From: Pseudomonas sputi | GTDB lineage: Bacteria > Pseudomonadota > Gammaproteobacteria > Pseudomonadales > Pseudomonadaceae | Direction: 5' to 3' | Assembly: GCF_021603585.1 (NCBI RefSeq) | Contig: NZ_BQHI01000004.1 | Span: 248,001 to 312,000, forward strand | Length of the DNA stretch: 64,000 bases | In this document: in pieces, positions 8,244 through 17,516 of the stretch | How positions within the stretch are numbered: position 1 is the stretch's first letter | Layout: every line of letters starts with the position of its first letter | The notes under the pieces: model-generated | Databases searched by the model: none | What the model was told of the DNA's origin: nothing | Seen by the model: only the letters and a program-made list of their open reading frames with translations | Position numbers and translations under genes: made by a program

Positions 8244-9503
8244 TCAGCGAAGTTGGCCATCCAAATAAATCAGGGTTTGCGCCAGAACGCGAGTGCCGTC
8301 CAGCAACTGCTGCGGCTCCAGCCATTCTTCGGGGCAGTGGCTGCGCCCGTTGAGGCAGGGCACGAACACCATGCCCATGGGGCCGGTGGCCCCAACGTAG
8401 ACTGCGTCATGCCCGGCGCCGCTGGGCATGGTCATGTGTGGCAAGCCTAACTGTTCAGCCACTTCGCTGACGGCCTCGATGACAATCGTCGAGCAGTCCG
8501 TAGGATCGGCATAGGTCAACGGTACCGATTCGACAGTCAGCCGAAGGTCCGCCAGTACGGCGGCGCAGCGTTCCAACAGGTGTTCGGGAAATTCGAGCAG
8601 TACTTGTTTGGAGTCGCTGCGCACCTCCAGCACCATTTCGACTTTGCCGGGCACGGCATTGGGCACATTAGGGCTCACATCCAACCGGCCAACGGTCGCC
8701 ACCACGTAGTGTGGGTTGCCGCTCATGTCGGCGGCCATGTTGCGCGCTTCGCGAATCAGCTCCGCCGCGCCGACCAGGGCGTCACGCCGCAGATCCATGG
8801 GCGTCGTGCCCGCATGATCCGGCAAGCCATGCACGGTGATTCCGACTCGGCGAATACCCACGATGTTGGTGACCGACCCAATGGGCAACCCCCGACTTTC
8901 CAGAACCGGGCCCTGCTCAATGTGCAGCTCAACGAACGCGGCAGTGCTACCGGGTTCCCGCAGTGCCTGGCCGAGGCGTTCTGGGGCGCCTCCGATGCGG
9001 GTCATCGCCTGTGCCAGGCTTTCACCCGCGCGGTTTTTTGATGCGAGCATCTCGGCAGTCAGAAGCCCAGCAAATGCGCGACTGCCGACGCAGGAAATGC
9101 CATAGTCACTCGGCTCCTCGGAGAGAAAATCGATCACCTGGAACGGGTGGCGCAAGCGTTGGCCGGCGTCTTTCAACGCGTGGGCGACTTCCAGCGCCGC
9201 CAATACTCCGATAATGCCGTCAAACTGACCGCCCCCGACCACCGTGTCACAGTGCGAGCCGCTGATCAGCGGCTTTAAATCAGCCTCACTTCCGTCAAGC
9301 TGGCCGATCAGATTGCCACCGGCGTCCAACGTCACGCTCAGGCCCGCCGACTCGAATTGCGCCTTAAGCCACTGCCTGGCCTGCTCAAACTCTGGGGAGA
9401 AAGCGCGTCGGGTCCACGGCACGTCTGGCAGCGTAAAGCTCGACAGTGTATTGACCCGGTTCCAAAGACGTTCGATGTTCAGTTCCAATTGAGGTTCGGT
9501 CAT
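8244..9503 (-). CDS. N-carbamoyl-L-amino-acid hydrolase (M20 family, AmaB/HyuC type)
   Basis: A 419-residue member of the M20 metallopeptidase clan, allantoate amidohydrolase/beta-ureidopropionase branch. The two-metal site is complete: SGSHCDTVVGGGQFDG near residue 82 (His, Asp), LSEEPSDYG near 130 (Glu pair), VELHIEQGPVLE near 192 (His) and SGAGHDAVYV near 383 (His). These enzymes remove CO2 and ammonia from N-carbamoyl amino acids. One base separates its start from the stop of the hydantoinase-like gene, so the two are translated together. With that partner, N-carbamoyl-glutamate is the likely substrate in this pathway; that step is inferred. Confidence 0.88.
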   Translation of the reverse strand: MTEPQLELNIERLWNRVNTLSSFTLPDVPWTRRAFSPEFEQARQWLKAQFESAGLSVTLDAGGNLIGQLDGSEADLKPLISGSHCDTVVGGGQFDGIIGVLAALEVAHALKDAGQRLRHPFQVIDFLSEEPSDYGISCVGSRAFAGLLTAEMLASKNRAGESLAQAMTRIGGAPERLGQALREPGSTAAFVELHIEQGPVLESRGLPIGSVTNIVGIRRVGITVHGLPDHAGTTPMDLRRDALVGAAELIREARNMAADMSGNPHYVVATVGRLDVSPNVPNAVPGKVEMVLEVRSDSKQVLLEFPEHLLERCAAVLADLRLTVESVPLTYADPTDCSTIVIEAVSEVAEQLGLPHMTMPSGAGHDAVYVGATGPMGMVFVPCLNGRSHCPEEWLEPQQLLDGTRVLAQTLIYLDGQLR

Positions 9504-9504
9504 G

Positions 9505-10875
9505 TCAATACGTACCTGTCGTCAGTGCGCGCGGGCGCAGGAATTGGCCATAGCCGGCGTTGTTGAGAATCTGCCCCTGGTCGAACACGCACTGGCCACG
9601 GCAGTAAGTCGTCTTGACCCGGCCTGTAAAGGGCATGCCTTCAAATGAACTCCACTTCACCGCGCTCAGGCTGGTAGAGGGGTCGTAACGATACTGCTCG
9701 TCGGCCAGCACGACGAAGTCAGCGTCCAGGCCGAGTACGAAGTCGCCTTTACGGTTATCGAGCAGAAAATGCCTGGCCGGATTGCGACTCAGCTGTCGAA
9801 CCACCAGCGATGGCGACAGGCCGCGCGCCATGGCGCCGGTCCAGAATGCTGGCAGTAATGTCTCCAGTCCCGGTCCACCCGACGCGTTGCGAAACACGTT
9901 GGGATTGCCTTTACGCTCCAGCCCCCAACTGACGTGATCGGAAGACACAAAAGTGCAGCGCTCCTGGGCGATGTGCGCCCAGAGTTTGTCGGATTCGGCT
10001 TTGGGCCTGATCGGTGGATAATGCTTGGTTTTGGCGCCGAAGCGTTGCGTGTGTTCTTCATGGTTGAGCATCAGGTACTGAATGCACGTCTCGATGCTCG
10101 CTTGGTGTCCGGCCTGGCGATACATTTCGCACAACTCAAACCCACGGCTGGTTGAGACGTGAACCGGATGGGCGCGTGCGCCGGTCTGTGCACCGATTTC
10201 ATAAATCAACGCGGTCGCCAGGTCCTCCACCAGCGGTGGATGGGCGCGCAGGAACGCATCCCATCCGGTATCGCCGGCTTCGATCAAGCGGTTGATATTC
10301 TTACGCGTCATTTCCTGCATCTGATTGTGGACGCCGCAAACCAGGCCCGACGGCTTGATCAGGGTGAACAGTTCCGCCAGCAGGTCCTCCTCGATGCGTG
10401 GAAAGCGGCCCGGTGCCGCTTCAAAGGTCGAGAACTTGAACGCACAGGCACCGGCTTCGATCAGCCCCGGAATCGCCGCCAGGCCGTGGGTTTCATTGAC
10501 AGTGGCAAACAGGCCGACATCAACGTGGCAGGTGTCTTCGACTTCCTGGGCTTTACGCAGCAGTTGCTCGGCACAGGCAACCGGTTCCGGGTCGTCGTAA
10601 GGCATGTCTACCATCACGGTGATGCCTCCCGCGGCAGCGGCACGGCTGGCCCAACCCAGCCCTTCCTGGTTGGCCTGGCTTCCAGAATGGACCTGGCCGT
10701 CGATGACGCCGGGTAAGATCCAGTGTCCGCGTTCATCACGCGTGGTTTTGGCGGCAGGCGGCTCACCGGTACCGCGCGCGGCAATACGTCCTTCACTTAT
10801 GGCAAGCCAGCCGTTTTCGCGGGTCTGTTCACTGTCGACGATACGTCCCCGCACCACCAGATCGAAATCACTCAT
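9505..10875 (-). CDS. hydantoinase/allantoinase-like cyclic amidohydrolase
   Basis: A 456-residue amidohydrolase-superfamily protein of the dihydropyrimidinase/allantoinase group. GHWILPGVIDGQVHSG at about residues 50-65, the carboxylated-lysine region CAFKFSTFEA near 145, VHNQ near 190, HPVHVSTSRGFE near 240 and SSDHVSWGLERK near 318 follow the family's order. The first histidine of the usual HxH metal motif is glutamine here (QVH), which is unusual. Enzymes of this group open hydantoin-type rings to N-carbamoyl amino acids, which the next gene then hydrolyses. In this cluster the ring substrate is likely hydantoin-5-propionate. It starts 197 bases from the divergent urocanase-like gene. Confidence 0.82.
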   Translation of the reverse strand: MSDFDLVVRGRIVDSEQTRENGWLAISEGRIAARGTGEPPAAKTTRDERGHWILPGVIDGQVHSGSQANQEGLGWASRAAAAGGITVMVDMPYDDPEPVACAEQLLRKAQEVEDTCHVDVGLFATVNETHGLAAIPGLIEAGACAFKFSTFEAAPGRFPRIEEDLLAELFTLIKPSGLVCGVHNQMQEMTRKNINRLIEAGDTGWDAFLRAHPPLVEDLATALIYEIGAQTGARAHPVHVSTSRGFELCEMYRQAGHQASIETCIQYLMLNHEEHTQRFGAKTKHYPPIRPKAESDKLWAHIAQERCTFVSSDHVSWGLERKGNPNVFRNASGGPGLETLLPAFWTGAMARGLSPSLVVRQLSRNPARHFLLDNRKGDFVLGLDADFVVLADEQYRYDPSTSLSAVKWSSFEGMPFTGRVKTTYCRGQCVFDQGQILNNAGYGQFLRPRALTTGTY

Positions 10876-11072
10876 TTGTCAGCCTCGTCATCGGGTGAAT
10901 AAGCATGAAGCGAGTATCTACGGGGTGTATCGAGCCATCCATGCGGAGAATGACAACTTCACTTGCGGTTTTTTGCATGGCTCTCCTCACGGTAGGTTTG
11001 AATAATTCGAGCCATACCAACGGAAGCCTCTCCAACAGGCTTTCGCATTTACCTCAGCGAGAGTGGCCTTAC
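10876..11072. promoter_or_regulatory. divergent control region between hydantoinase and urocanase-like genes
   Basis: This 197-base gap must hold promoters for both directions. It contains two direct copies of TCGAGCCAT (about 10928 and 11008) and an inverted ATGGCTC between them, a possible site for the YheO-like or LysR regulator. No clear -10/-35 pair is seen. An upstream ATG at 10905 in frame with the urocanase-like gene would add 56 residues without family similarity and is not used. Confidence 0.4.
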
Positions 11073-12764
11073 ATGACTCAGCAAAAAGCCAAACAAATCA
11101 TGGCTGCGCGTGGCAGCACCTTGCGGTGTAAAGGATGGAAACAGGAAACCATTCTGCGCATGCTCGAAAACAACCTTGAAAACGCTGAGGACGCCTCGCG
11201 TCTGACCGTCTACGGCGGTATCGGCAAGGCTGCACGCAACTGGGAAAGCTATGACGCGATCGTCGAGTCGCTGAAAAACCTGGAGAACGATGAAACCCTG
11301 GCCATTCAGTCGGGCATGCCGGTGGCCGTATTCAAGACCCATCGACTGGCGCCGCGAGTGGTCATGGCCAACAGCAACGTCATCAAGGCCGACTGGCCGA
11401 AGTTTTACGACCTGAGCGCACAAAACCTGACGGCGTTTGCCTCTTACACCGCCGGGCCGTGGCAGTACATTGGGAGCCAGGGTGTGATTGAAGGCACCTT
11501 TGAAACACTGGCGCTGGTAGCCGATCGGCATTTTGACGGGGAATTGAAGGGGCGTATTTTCTTCACCGCTGGCCTGGGCGGCATGGGGCGTTCGCAGCCC
11601 TTGGCCATGACCATGCACGGCGGCGTGAGTGTGACCGTGGAAGTCCGCCAGCAAAGCATTGTGGAGCGTCTGGCCAGCGGTTATGCCGACGTTCAGGCGG
11701 CGTCCTTGCAGGACGCCATCGACATGGCCGAGAGCGCCAAGCGGGAAGGGCGGGCACTCTCCATCGTGGTGCTGGGCAATATGGTCGACGCGCTGGAGCA
11801 GGCGCTTGACTGTGGCTGGAAGCCCGACATTGTCACCGAAATGTGCCCGTGCCATGACCCGTTCGCGCTGATTCCTTCCGGGCTAACGCTGGAGCAAGCC
11901 GCAGCATTGCTGGAGACCGACCGCGAGGCCTACATGGCGACGTCGCGCCAGTCGATGATCCGTATCGTGCGCGCGATGACACGCTTGCAAACAAACGGCT
12001 CGATCGTGTTCGAATACGGCACCTTCGTGCGCAAGGAGGCGGTGGATGCGGGGATGTCCAAGGAAGAAGCCTTCGCCTATCCAGGCTGTATCGCCGAGTA
12101 CGTGCGGCCGTTGTTTTTCCTGGGGCGTGGCCCGTTCCGCTGGACCTGCGTGTCCGGCGAAATCGCCGACCAGCAGCGTCTGGATGACCTGGCCCTGGAG
12201 ATGTTCAAGGATGACAGCCTGGTCACGCGCTGGATCAGCACCGCGCGCTATCGTTTGCCGATAGAGGGGTTGCCTGCGCGCATCTGTTTCCTCGGTTTTG
12301 GCCAGCGCCGGGCATTTGGCCTTGCGGTTAACGCGTTGGTACGCTCGGGTGAGCTGGCGGGGCCGGTGGCTTTTTCGCGCGACAACCTGGATACCGGCTC
12401 AATCGCCAACCCCGCCTTTGAAACCGAAAACATGCTGGACGGCTCGGACGCGATTTCCGACTGGCCTTACCTGAATGCGCTGCTGAATGTGGCGGCGATG
12501 GCAGACTTGGTGGCGATTCAGTCCAACGGCACCATGGGTATCTCGGCGCACACCGGTGTCACGATGATCGCCGACGGTTCGGAGGAGGCCGATCTGCGCC
12601 TGGATGCCTGCCTGACCACTGACGCAGGGATCGGTGTGGTACGCCATGCGCAAGCCGGTTACCCCATGGCCAAGACCGTGTCCAGAGGCGAGGGGCCGTT
12701 GACCGACAACGCGATTCAAATACCGCTCTGGTGGTCCCCTCACGCCACCCAGCACCGCGCGTAA
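11073..12764 (+). CDS. urocanase-family hydratase (likely thiourocanate hydratase)
   Basis: A 563-residue urocanase-family protein. VYGGIGKAARNW near residue 47, YIGSQGVIEGTFET near 132, the NAD-binding FFTAGLGGMGRSQP near 163, GPFRW at 353-357 and SDWPYLNALLN near 470 are family hallmarks, and the length is normal (about 557). Several active-site segments differ from ordinary HutU: the CRGIGPFRW motif, whose cysteine is Cys410 of the P. putida enzyme, reads FLGRGPFRW with Phe349 at the cysteine position; TDQTSAHDP reads TEMCPCHDP; and the glycine-rich HHGGGVGMG loop reads QSNGTMGIS. NAD-dependent hydration of a modified urocanate, such as thiourocanate, is therefore more likely than plain urocanate. 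It leads the rightward operon. Confidence 0.82.
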   Translation: MTQQKAKQIMAARGSTLRCKGWKQETILRMLENNLENAEDASRLTVYGGIGKAARNWESYDAIVESLKNLENDETLAIQSGMPVAVFKTHRLAPRVVMANSNVIKADWPKFYDLSAQNLTAFASYTAGPWQYIGSQGVIEGTFETLALVADRHFDGELKGRIFFTAGLGGMGRSQPLAMTMHGGVSVTVEVRQQSIVERLASGYADVQAASLQDAIDMAESAKREGRALSIVVLGNMVDALEQALDCGWKPDIVTEMCPCHDPFALIPSGLTLEQAAALLETDREAYMATSRQSMIRIVRAMTRLQTNGSIVFEYGTFVRKEAVDAGMSKEEAFAYPGCIAEYVRPLFFLGRGPFRWTCVSGEIADQQRLDDLALEMFKDDSLVTRWISTARYRLPIEGLPARICFLGFGQRRAFGLAVNALVRSGELAGPVAFSRDNLDTGSIANPAFETENMLDGSDAISDWPYLNALLNVAAMADLVAIQSNGTMGISAHTGVTMIADGSEEADLRLDACLTTDAGIGVVRHAQAGYPMAKTVSRGEGPLTDNAIQIPLWWSPHATQHRA

Positions 12765-12775
12765 AGGACATCGTC

Positions 12776-14290
12776 ATGGCCCTTCTTCATTTGATCGAGC
12801 AGGTTCGCGTAGTCGGCATGGGCGGTTCGACCGCCCAGGTGATGGATGTGTTGATCGACGGTGATCGCTTTGTCGGCCTGGCGCCGCGAATCGATCTGTC
12901 GACGGTCAATCTCGACGAGCGTACCGATGGTCGGGGCAAATTGCTGATACCAGGACTGATCAACGCTCACCATCATTCTCATGATCGTTTCGATAAAGGG
13001 CGTTTCTCCGGGATTCCCCTGGAGATCTGGATGGGCCTGTACAATCCACCTTCCTATCGACGTGGCTGGACCGCGCGCGAGGTGTACCTGCGCACCTTGC
13101 TCAACGGCATCGAGATGCTGCGCAATGGCATCACCACGGTGGTCGATGACATTCACTTCGGTGGCCTGCTGGAACCGGAGGTGGTGCATGCGGCATTTCA
13201 AGCCTATTCAGACCTTGGCATTCGCGCCGACGTCAGTGTGGCGTGGTCCGACAAACCGTTTCAGGAGGGAATTCCCTACCTGGCCGAGCGGTTGCCCGAC
13301 CCACTTAAAGGCAGTGTCTCGGCCCAGGCTGCGGATCGGATGCTGGAGCATTGGCAGGAACTGGCGCGCAGCTGGAGCGGCCGGGTGCGCTTTGTATTCT
13401 CACCGTCCGGCCCGCAACGCTGCAGTGCCGATTTTCTGCAGAAAACCTGGGCACTGGCCGAGCAATACGACCGCCCGGTGCTGATCCATCTCCTGGAGAC
13501 CCGCATTCAGGCGCTCACGGCGGCGAAGTTCTATGGCAAGCCAATGGCCGTGTACATGGACGACCTGGGGCTGTTGACACCTCGTAGCGTGCTCGCGCAT
13601 GGCGTTTGGTTGTCAGCGGCTGAACTCGATCTGATCGCCGAGAGCGGCGCCAGCGTGGTGCACAATCCCGCCTGTAACCTGAAGTTGGGCAGCGGTGTGG
13701 CGCCGATCGCCGAAATGTTACGCCGTCAGGTGAATGTCGGTCTGGGCACCGACAACAATAACGGCAATGACCTGAACTCGATGTTTGACGCCATGCGCCT
13801 GGCAGCGCTTTCCAACGCACTGCTCGATCAGGACGAGGCCTGCCCGGTTGATGCACTGCAGGCGTTCAACATGGCCACGCTCGGTGGCGCCAACGCCATC
13901 GGGCGCGGTACGCAGACGGGGTCGATCGAGGTGGGTAAGCAAGCCGATTTCTGCTTGCTCGACCTCAAGACCAGCGCCTTTACGCCGCTCAATGATGCCT
14001 TGACGCAACTGGTCTTTTGCGAACAGGGCAACGCTGTGCGCGATGTGTACGTCGGCGGTCGCAAGCTGGTGGATCACGGCAGGATCACGCGTATCGATGA
14101 AGAAGCGTTGATGCTTGAGCTGATGGACTGCATGCCCACTTTGCAAGGGCGGATTCAGGGCGGCCAAAGCGCCAGCGAAACGCTGCGGCCGTATCTGGAG
14201 GGCGCCTATAACGATTGCCTGGCCGATCCGCAAATGGCGGGTATGCGCCATTCGATCAACCAATTCGACCGATCCAGACGCGGCGCCTGA
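12776..14290 (+). CDS. ATZ/TRZ-type amidohydrolase (possible thiohydantoin-propionate desulfhydrase)
   Basis: A 504-residue metal-dependent amidohydrolase of the chlorohydrolase/deaminase branch. LIPGLINAHHHSHDRF near residue 58 gives HxH, LIHLLE near 237 and LAHGVWLS near 273 give histidines, and GLGTDNNNGND near 322 the aspartate. An AAAGGA site is 7 bases before the ATG at 12776, which is 11 bases after the previous stop. Members replace an amino, chloro or thio substituent by a hydroxyl through hydrolysis. Placed between a urocanase-like and a hydantoinase-like enzyme, it fits removal of sulfide from 3-(5-oxo-2-thioxoimidazolidin-4-yl)propionate. Imidazolonepropionase (HutI) is the other option, but HutI is about 100 residues shorter. 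Confidence 0.78.
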   Translation: MALLHLIEQVRVVGMGGSTAQVMDVLIDGDRFVGLAPRIDLSTVNLDERTDGRGKLLIPGLINAHHHSHDRFDKGRFSGIPLEIWMGLYNPPSYRRGWTAREVYLRTLLNGIEMLRNGITTVVDDIHFGGLLEPEVVHAAFQAYSDLGIRADVSVAWSDKPFQEGIPYLAERLPDPLKGSVSAQAADRMLEHWQELARSWSGRVRFVFSPSGPQRCSADFLQKTWALAEQYDRPVLIHLLETRIQALTAAKFYGKPMAVYMDDLGLLTPRSVLAHGVWLSAAELDLIAESGASVVHNPACNLKLGSGVAPIAEMLRRQVNVGLGTDNNNGNDLNSMFDAMRLAALSNALLDQDEACPVDALQAFNMATLGGANAIGRGTQTGSIEVGKQADFCLLDLKTSAFTPLNDALTQLVFCEQGNAVRDVYVGGRKLVDHGRITRIDEEALMLELMDCMPTLQGRIQGGQSASETLRPYLEGAYNDCLADPQMAGMRHSINQFDRSRRGA

Positions 14291-14335
14291 CCCGTCTGGT
14301 CTGTTTCCACTCATTTACGAACAGCGAGAAAAACC

Positions 14336-15862
14336 ATGAGCACAGTACAGAAAATTGTCCCAGGCGAAACCCGTATCGCCACCTGGCGCGCCATTTACAA
14401 CGGTGCGCCGGCGCGGCTTTGTGACAGCGCCCGTGCCGGTATCGAGGCGGCGGCGAAGATGGTCGACACGTTGGTCGATAGCGGGCGCGCGGTGTATGGC
14501 CTGAACACTGGGTTCGGCAAACTGGCCAATGTGCGGATCAGCGATGCCGACCTTTGCCAGTTGCAAAAAAACCTGGTGATGTCGCATATGACGGGCTACG
14601 GCCCAGCGCTGGATGCCGATGTTGTACGTCTGGTCATGGCCTTGAAAGTTGCCAGCCTTGGACGCGGTGCCTCTGGGGCGCAATACGGCACCGTGGCGCT
14701 GTTGGAAGAAATGCGCGAGCGCGGTGTCATCCCGTTTATCCCCGCCCAGGGTTCGGTGGGCGCCAGTGGCGATCTGGCGCCGTTGGCGCACATGACCGCC
14801 GTGATGATCGGCATGGGCCAGGCCTGGTACGAGGGCGAGTTGCTCGACGGTTCTGAAGCCCTGGCACGCGCGGGCCTCACGCCGATCGTGCTGGCCCCGA
14901 AGGAAGGCCTGGCCTTGATGAACGGCACTCAGGTATCGACGGCCCTCGCGCTGACCGGCCTGTTTGCCCTGGAAAACGCCTTCATGGCGGCCATTGCAAT
15001 CGGTAGCATGACCACCGAGGCGCTGGCGGGTATTGCCAGTCCGTTCGACCCGCGTATCCAGGCACTGCGTGGTCATCCGGGACAGATCGCCGTAGGCGCT
15101 GCGTTCAAGCGGCTGTTGGATGACAGCCCGATGCGTGCCATTTCCCAAGCGTCCGGCAAGGTTCAGGACCCCTACAGCATTCGCTGCCAACCCCAAGTGC
15201 TGGGGGCGTGCCTGGACCTGATTCGCAACGCCAGTGTCACGTTGGAGATCGAGAGCAACGCTGCCTCTGACAACCCGCTGATTTTCGTGGAAACCGGTGA
15301 AGTCATCTCCGGCGGGAATTTCCATGCTGAGCCGGTCGCCTTTGCGGCTGACATGTTGGCGATCGCCATTACCGAGATCGGCAACCTGTCCGAACGTCGT
15401 TGCAACCTGCTGCTGGACCCAGGCTTCTCCGGGCTGCCGCCAATGTTGACGGTCGATGCCGGCTTGCACTCGGGCTACATGACGGCGCACATCTCGGCCG
15501 CTGCCATGGCATCGGAAAACAAACAGCGCGCCACCCCGGCCTCCATCGACACGATCCCTACGGCGGGTAACCAGGAGGACCATGTCTCGATGGCCACCCA
15601 TGGCGCGCGCCGTTTGCTGGAAATGACGTGCACGTTACGCGGGATACTCTCTATCGAGGCGCTGTGTGCGGCCCAGGGTCTGGACCTGCGCGGCGGCAAG
15701 TTGTACAGCGCACGCCTGGCGCCAGCGGTCGAGTGCATTCGTGCCAGCGTGCCGGCGATGAATGTGGACCGACCGATCGCGCCGGACATGGCCAGCGTGG
15801 CCGAGTTGATCCGCAGTCGTGAGCTGGTCAACGCCTGCCCGGACCTGCTCAGCCTGTTCTAA
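14336..15862 (+). CDS. histidine ammonia-lyase family enzyme (HAL or ergothionase)
   Basis: A 508-residue aromatic amino-acid ammonia-lyase. The MIO cofactor triad Ala-Ser-Gly is at residues 143-145 within GSVGASGDLAPLAH, preceded by YGLNTGFG near 54 and a SHMTGYG segment. QDPYSIRCQPQV near 277 and GNQEDHVSM near 410 carry the catalytic Tyr/Arg and Glu of the family. Members eliminate ammonia from histidine, or trimethylamine from ergothioneine; the family alone does not tell which. The SHMTGYG segment differs from the usual SHAAGVG of HutH, and the downstream enzymes suit a thio-substituted product, so ergothionase is favoured by inference. It lies third in the rightward operon and is followed by the ABC importer. 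Confidence 0.85.
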   Translation: MSTVQKIVPGETRIATWRAIYNGAPARLCDSARAGIEAAAKMVDTLVDSGRAVYGLNTGFGKLANVRISDADLCQLQKNLVMSHMTGYGPALDADVVRLVMALKVASLGRGASGAQYGTVALLEEMRERGVIPFIPAQGSVGASGDLAPLAHMTAVMIGMGQAWYEGELLDGSEALARAGLTPIVLAPKEGLALMNGTQVSTALALTGLFALENAFMAAIAIGSMTTEALAGIASPFDPRIQALRGHPGQIAVGAAFKRLLDDSPMRAISQASGKVQDPYSIRCQPQVLGACLDLIRNASVTLEIESNAASDNPLIFVETGEVISGGNFHAEPVAFAADMLAIAITEIGNLSERRCNLLLDPGFSGLPPMLTVDAGLHSGYMTAHISAAAMASENKQRATPASIDTIPTAGNQEDHVSMATHGARRLLEMTCTLRGILSIEALCAAQGLDLRGGKLYSARLAPAVECIRASVPAMNVDRPIAPDMASVAELIRSRELVNACPDLLSLF

Positions 15863-15961
15863 GTGCTCCACCCAGCGCCGGCCTGTGCACCACCGGCGCT
15901 GGACAATAACAACGACATCGCTAATCCCTTAAATCTGCCAACTACCACATAGAGAATAATC

Positions 15962-16735
15962 ATGAACAAGAATCTCGTTGTAGCTTGCGTAGTGTTGCTT
16001 CTGAGTTCCACTTGGGCAAAGGCTGCGGATGTACTGCGCCTGGGTGTTGACCCGACATATCCACCACTGGAGTACCGCGACCCGCAGGGCAAAATGATCG
16101 GCTTTGATATCGACCTGGGCGACGAAATCTGCAAGCGCATGGCGGTCAAGTGTGAGTATGTTCAAAGCAGCTTTGACGGACTGATCCCGGGGTTGCTCGC
16201 ACGCAAGTTCGACGGGGTACTGTCGAGCTTGTCCATTACCGAGCAACGCCTGAAGCAGATCGACTTCAGCAGCAAACTCTCTAACCCGTCTACACGATTG
16301 GTGGCGCGCGATGGCTCTGGTATCACGCCGACAGCGGCGGGGCTCAAGGGCAAGACCGTGGGGTATCAGCAAGGCACCATTCAAGAGTCTTATGCCCGTA
16401 CCTACTGGAAAGTGCCAGGCATCAAATTGCAGGCCTATGCGAGCCAGGACCAGGTGTACGCCGACCTGCTGAATGGGCGTATCGATGCCTCCTTGCAGGA
16501 TGAAGTGCAGGCAACCTATGCCTTTTTGCGCACCGACCAGGGTAAAGGCTACGCGTTTGCCGGCCCGATCATTGTCGACGACAAAGTGTTGGGCAGCGGC
16601 ACTGCGATAGGCGTTCGCAAAGAAGATCAGGCACTCAAGCAGCGCATCGACGATGCCATCGCCGCAATGCTGGCTGACGGCACGTATCAGAAGATCGCCG
16701 CCAAGTACTTCGACTTCGACATCTACGGCGGCTGA
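15962..16735 (+). CDS. periplasmic substrate-binding protein (HisJ/LAO-type)
   Basis: A 257-residue solute-binding protein of the polar amino-acid family. Residues 1-22 form a signal peptide ending WAKAA. LRLGVDPTYPPLEY follows, then GFDIDLGDEICKRM, the IPGLLARKFDGVLSSLSITEQR hinge region (family SMSIT motif), and the usual KYFDFD end. It captures a basic or betaine-like amino acid in the periplasm for the permeases directly downstream. It is 99 bases after the ammonia-lyase gene, with a small inverted repeat in the gap, so expression may be higher than that of the enzymes. By context the ligand may be ergothioneine or a related imidazole compound. Confidence 0.88.
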   Translation: MNKNLVVACVVLLLSSTWAKAADVLRLGVDPTYPPLEYRDPQGKMIGFDIDLGDEICKRMAVKCEYVQSSFDGLIPGLLARKFDGVLSSLSITEQRLKQIDFSSKLSNPSTRLVARDGSGITPTAAGLKGKTVGYQQGTIQESYARTYWKVPGIKLQAYASQDQVYADLLNGRIDASLQDEVQATYAFLRTDQGKGYAFAGPIIVDDKVLGSGTAIGVRKEDQALKQRIDDAIAAMLADGTYQKIAAKYFDFDIYGG

Positions 16736-16826
16736 CAGCGAGTTTTGTCCCGGTCATGACCGCGTATCGCAGTCATGACTGGTACCGCGCGGCTTCTGTA
16801 CGTCCACCTATTGAGAGTGATGCGCC

Positions 16827-17516
16827 ATGCAATGGCTTGAATATTTACCGTTGATTGCCAAAGGTGCCTTGAGTACGGTCGAACTGGCGTTGGTGGCGCT
16901 GTTGCTGGCCTTGTTTCTGGGGCTGATCACCGCGTTGGCCAAGCTGTCGGGAACGCTCTGGCTGACGCTGCCTGCGCAGTGCTACACCACATTGATCCGA
17001 GGCATTCCGGACCTGGCATTGATGCTGCTGATCTTCTACACCATCCAGATCGGCGTGAATCAGCTCACCGATAAGCTCTCGCTCGGTCGATTTGAAATTG
17101 ACCCCTTCGTGGCGGGCGTGATGACGTTGGGTTTTATCTACGGGGCCTACTTCGCCGAAACGTTTCGCGGCGCGTTTCTGGCTATCGATCCGGGGCAAGC
17201 GGAAGCCGCCAGAGCCTATGGTCTCTCAGCCCGCAAAACGTTCCAGAAGGTCGTGCTGCCGCAGTTGATCCGATTTGCCTTGCCTGGCATCAGTAACAAC
17301 TGGCAGGTACTCGTCAAGGCCACTGCGCTGGTGTCGATCATCGGGCTCAGCGATCTGGTCATGGCGGCGCAAGAGGCTGGTCGCAGCACCCACAACACCC
17401 TGATGTTCATGGTGCTGGCCGGCGCGGTTTATTTTTGTCTGTCGGGGTTTTCCAGCCTGCTGTTGTATTGGCTCAAGCACCGTTCGGCCGCCTGGGTACG
17501 CGAGGCAGAGCTATGA
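16827..17516 (+). CDS. ABC transporter permease, HisQ type
   Basis: A 229-residue inner-membrane permease with five predicted helices. The coupling (EAA) loop is EAARAYGLSARKTFQKVVLP near residues 131-150. It belongs to the HisQ/GlnP family that forms heterodimers with a HisM-type partner. Its stop overlaps the start of that partner (ATGA), so the two are translationally coupled. Together with the binding protein and the ATPase it makes a complete importer. Confidence 0.9.
   Translation: MQWLEYLPLIAKGALSTVELALVALLLALFLGLITALAKLSGTLWLTLPAQCYTTLIRGIPDLALMLLIFYTIQIGVNQLTDKLSLGRFEIDPFVAGVMTLGFIYGAYFAETFRGAFLAIDPGQAEAARAYGLSARKTFQKVVLPQLIRFALPGISNNWQVLVKATALVSIIGLSDLVMAAQEAGRSTHNTLMFMVLAGAVYFCLSGFSSLLLYWLKHRSAAWVREAEL

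Noticed and set aside
10905-11072. N-terminal extension of the urocanase-like protein with a hydrophobic stretch
   Set aside because: Urocanase is cytoplasmic; the extension lies in the divergent promoter region and the start at 11073 gives the normal family length.
14315-15601. Long open frame (428 codons) antisense to the ammonia-lyase gene
   Set aside because: It is the mirror of a GC-rich real gene, with repetitive Arg/Gln/His-rich sequence and no ribosome site or family motif.
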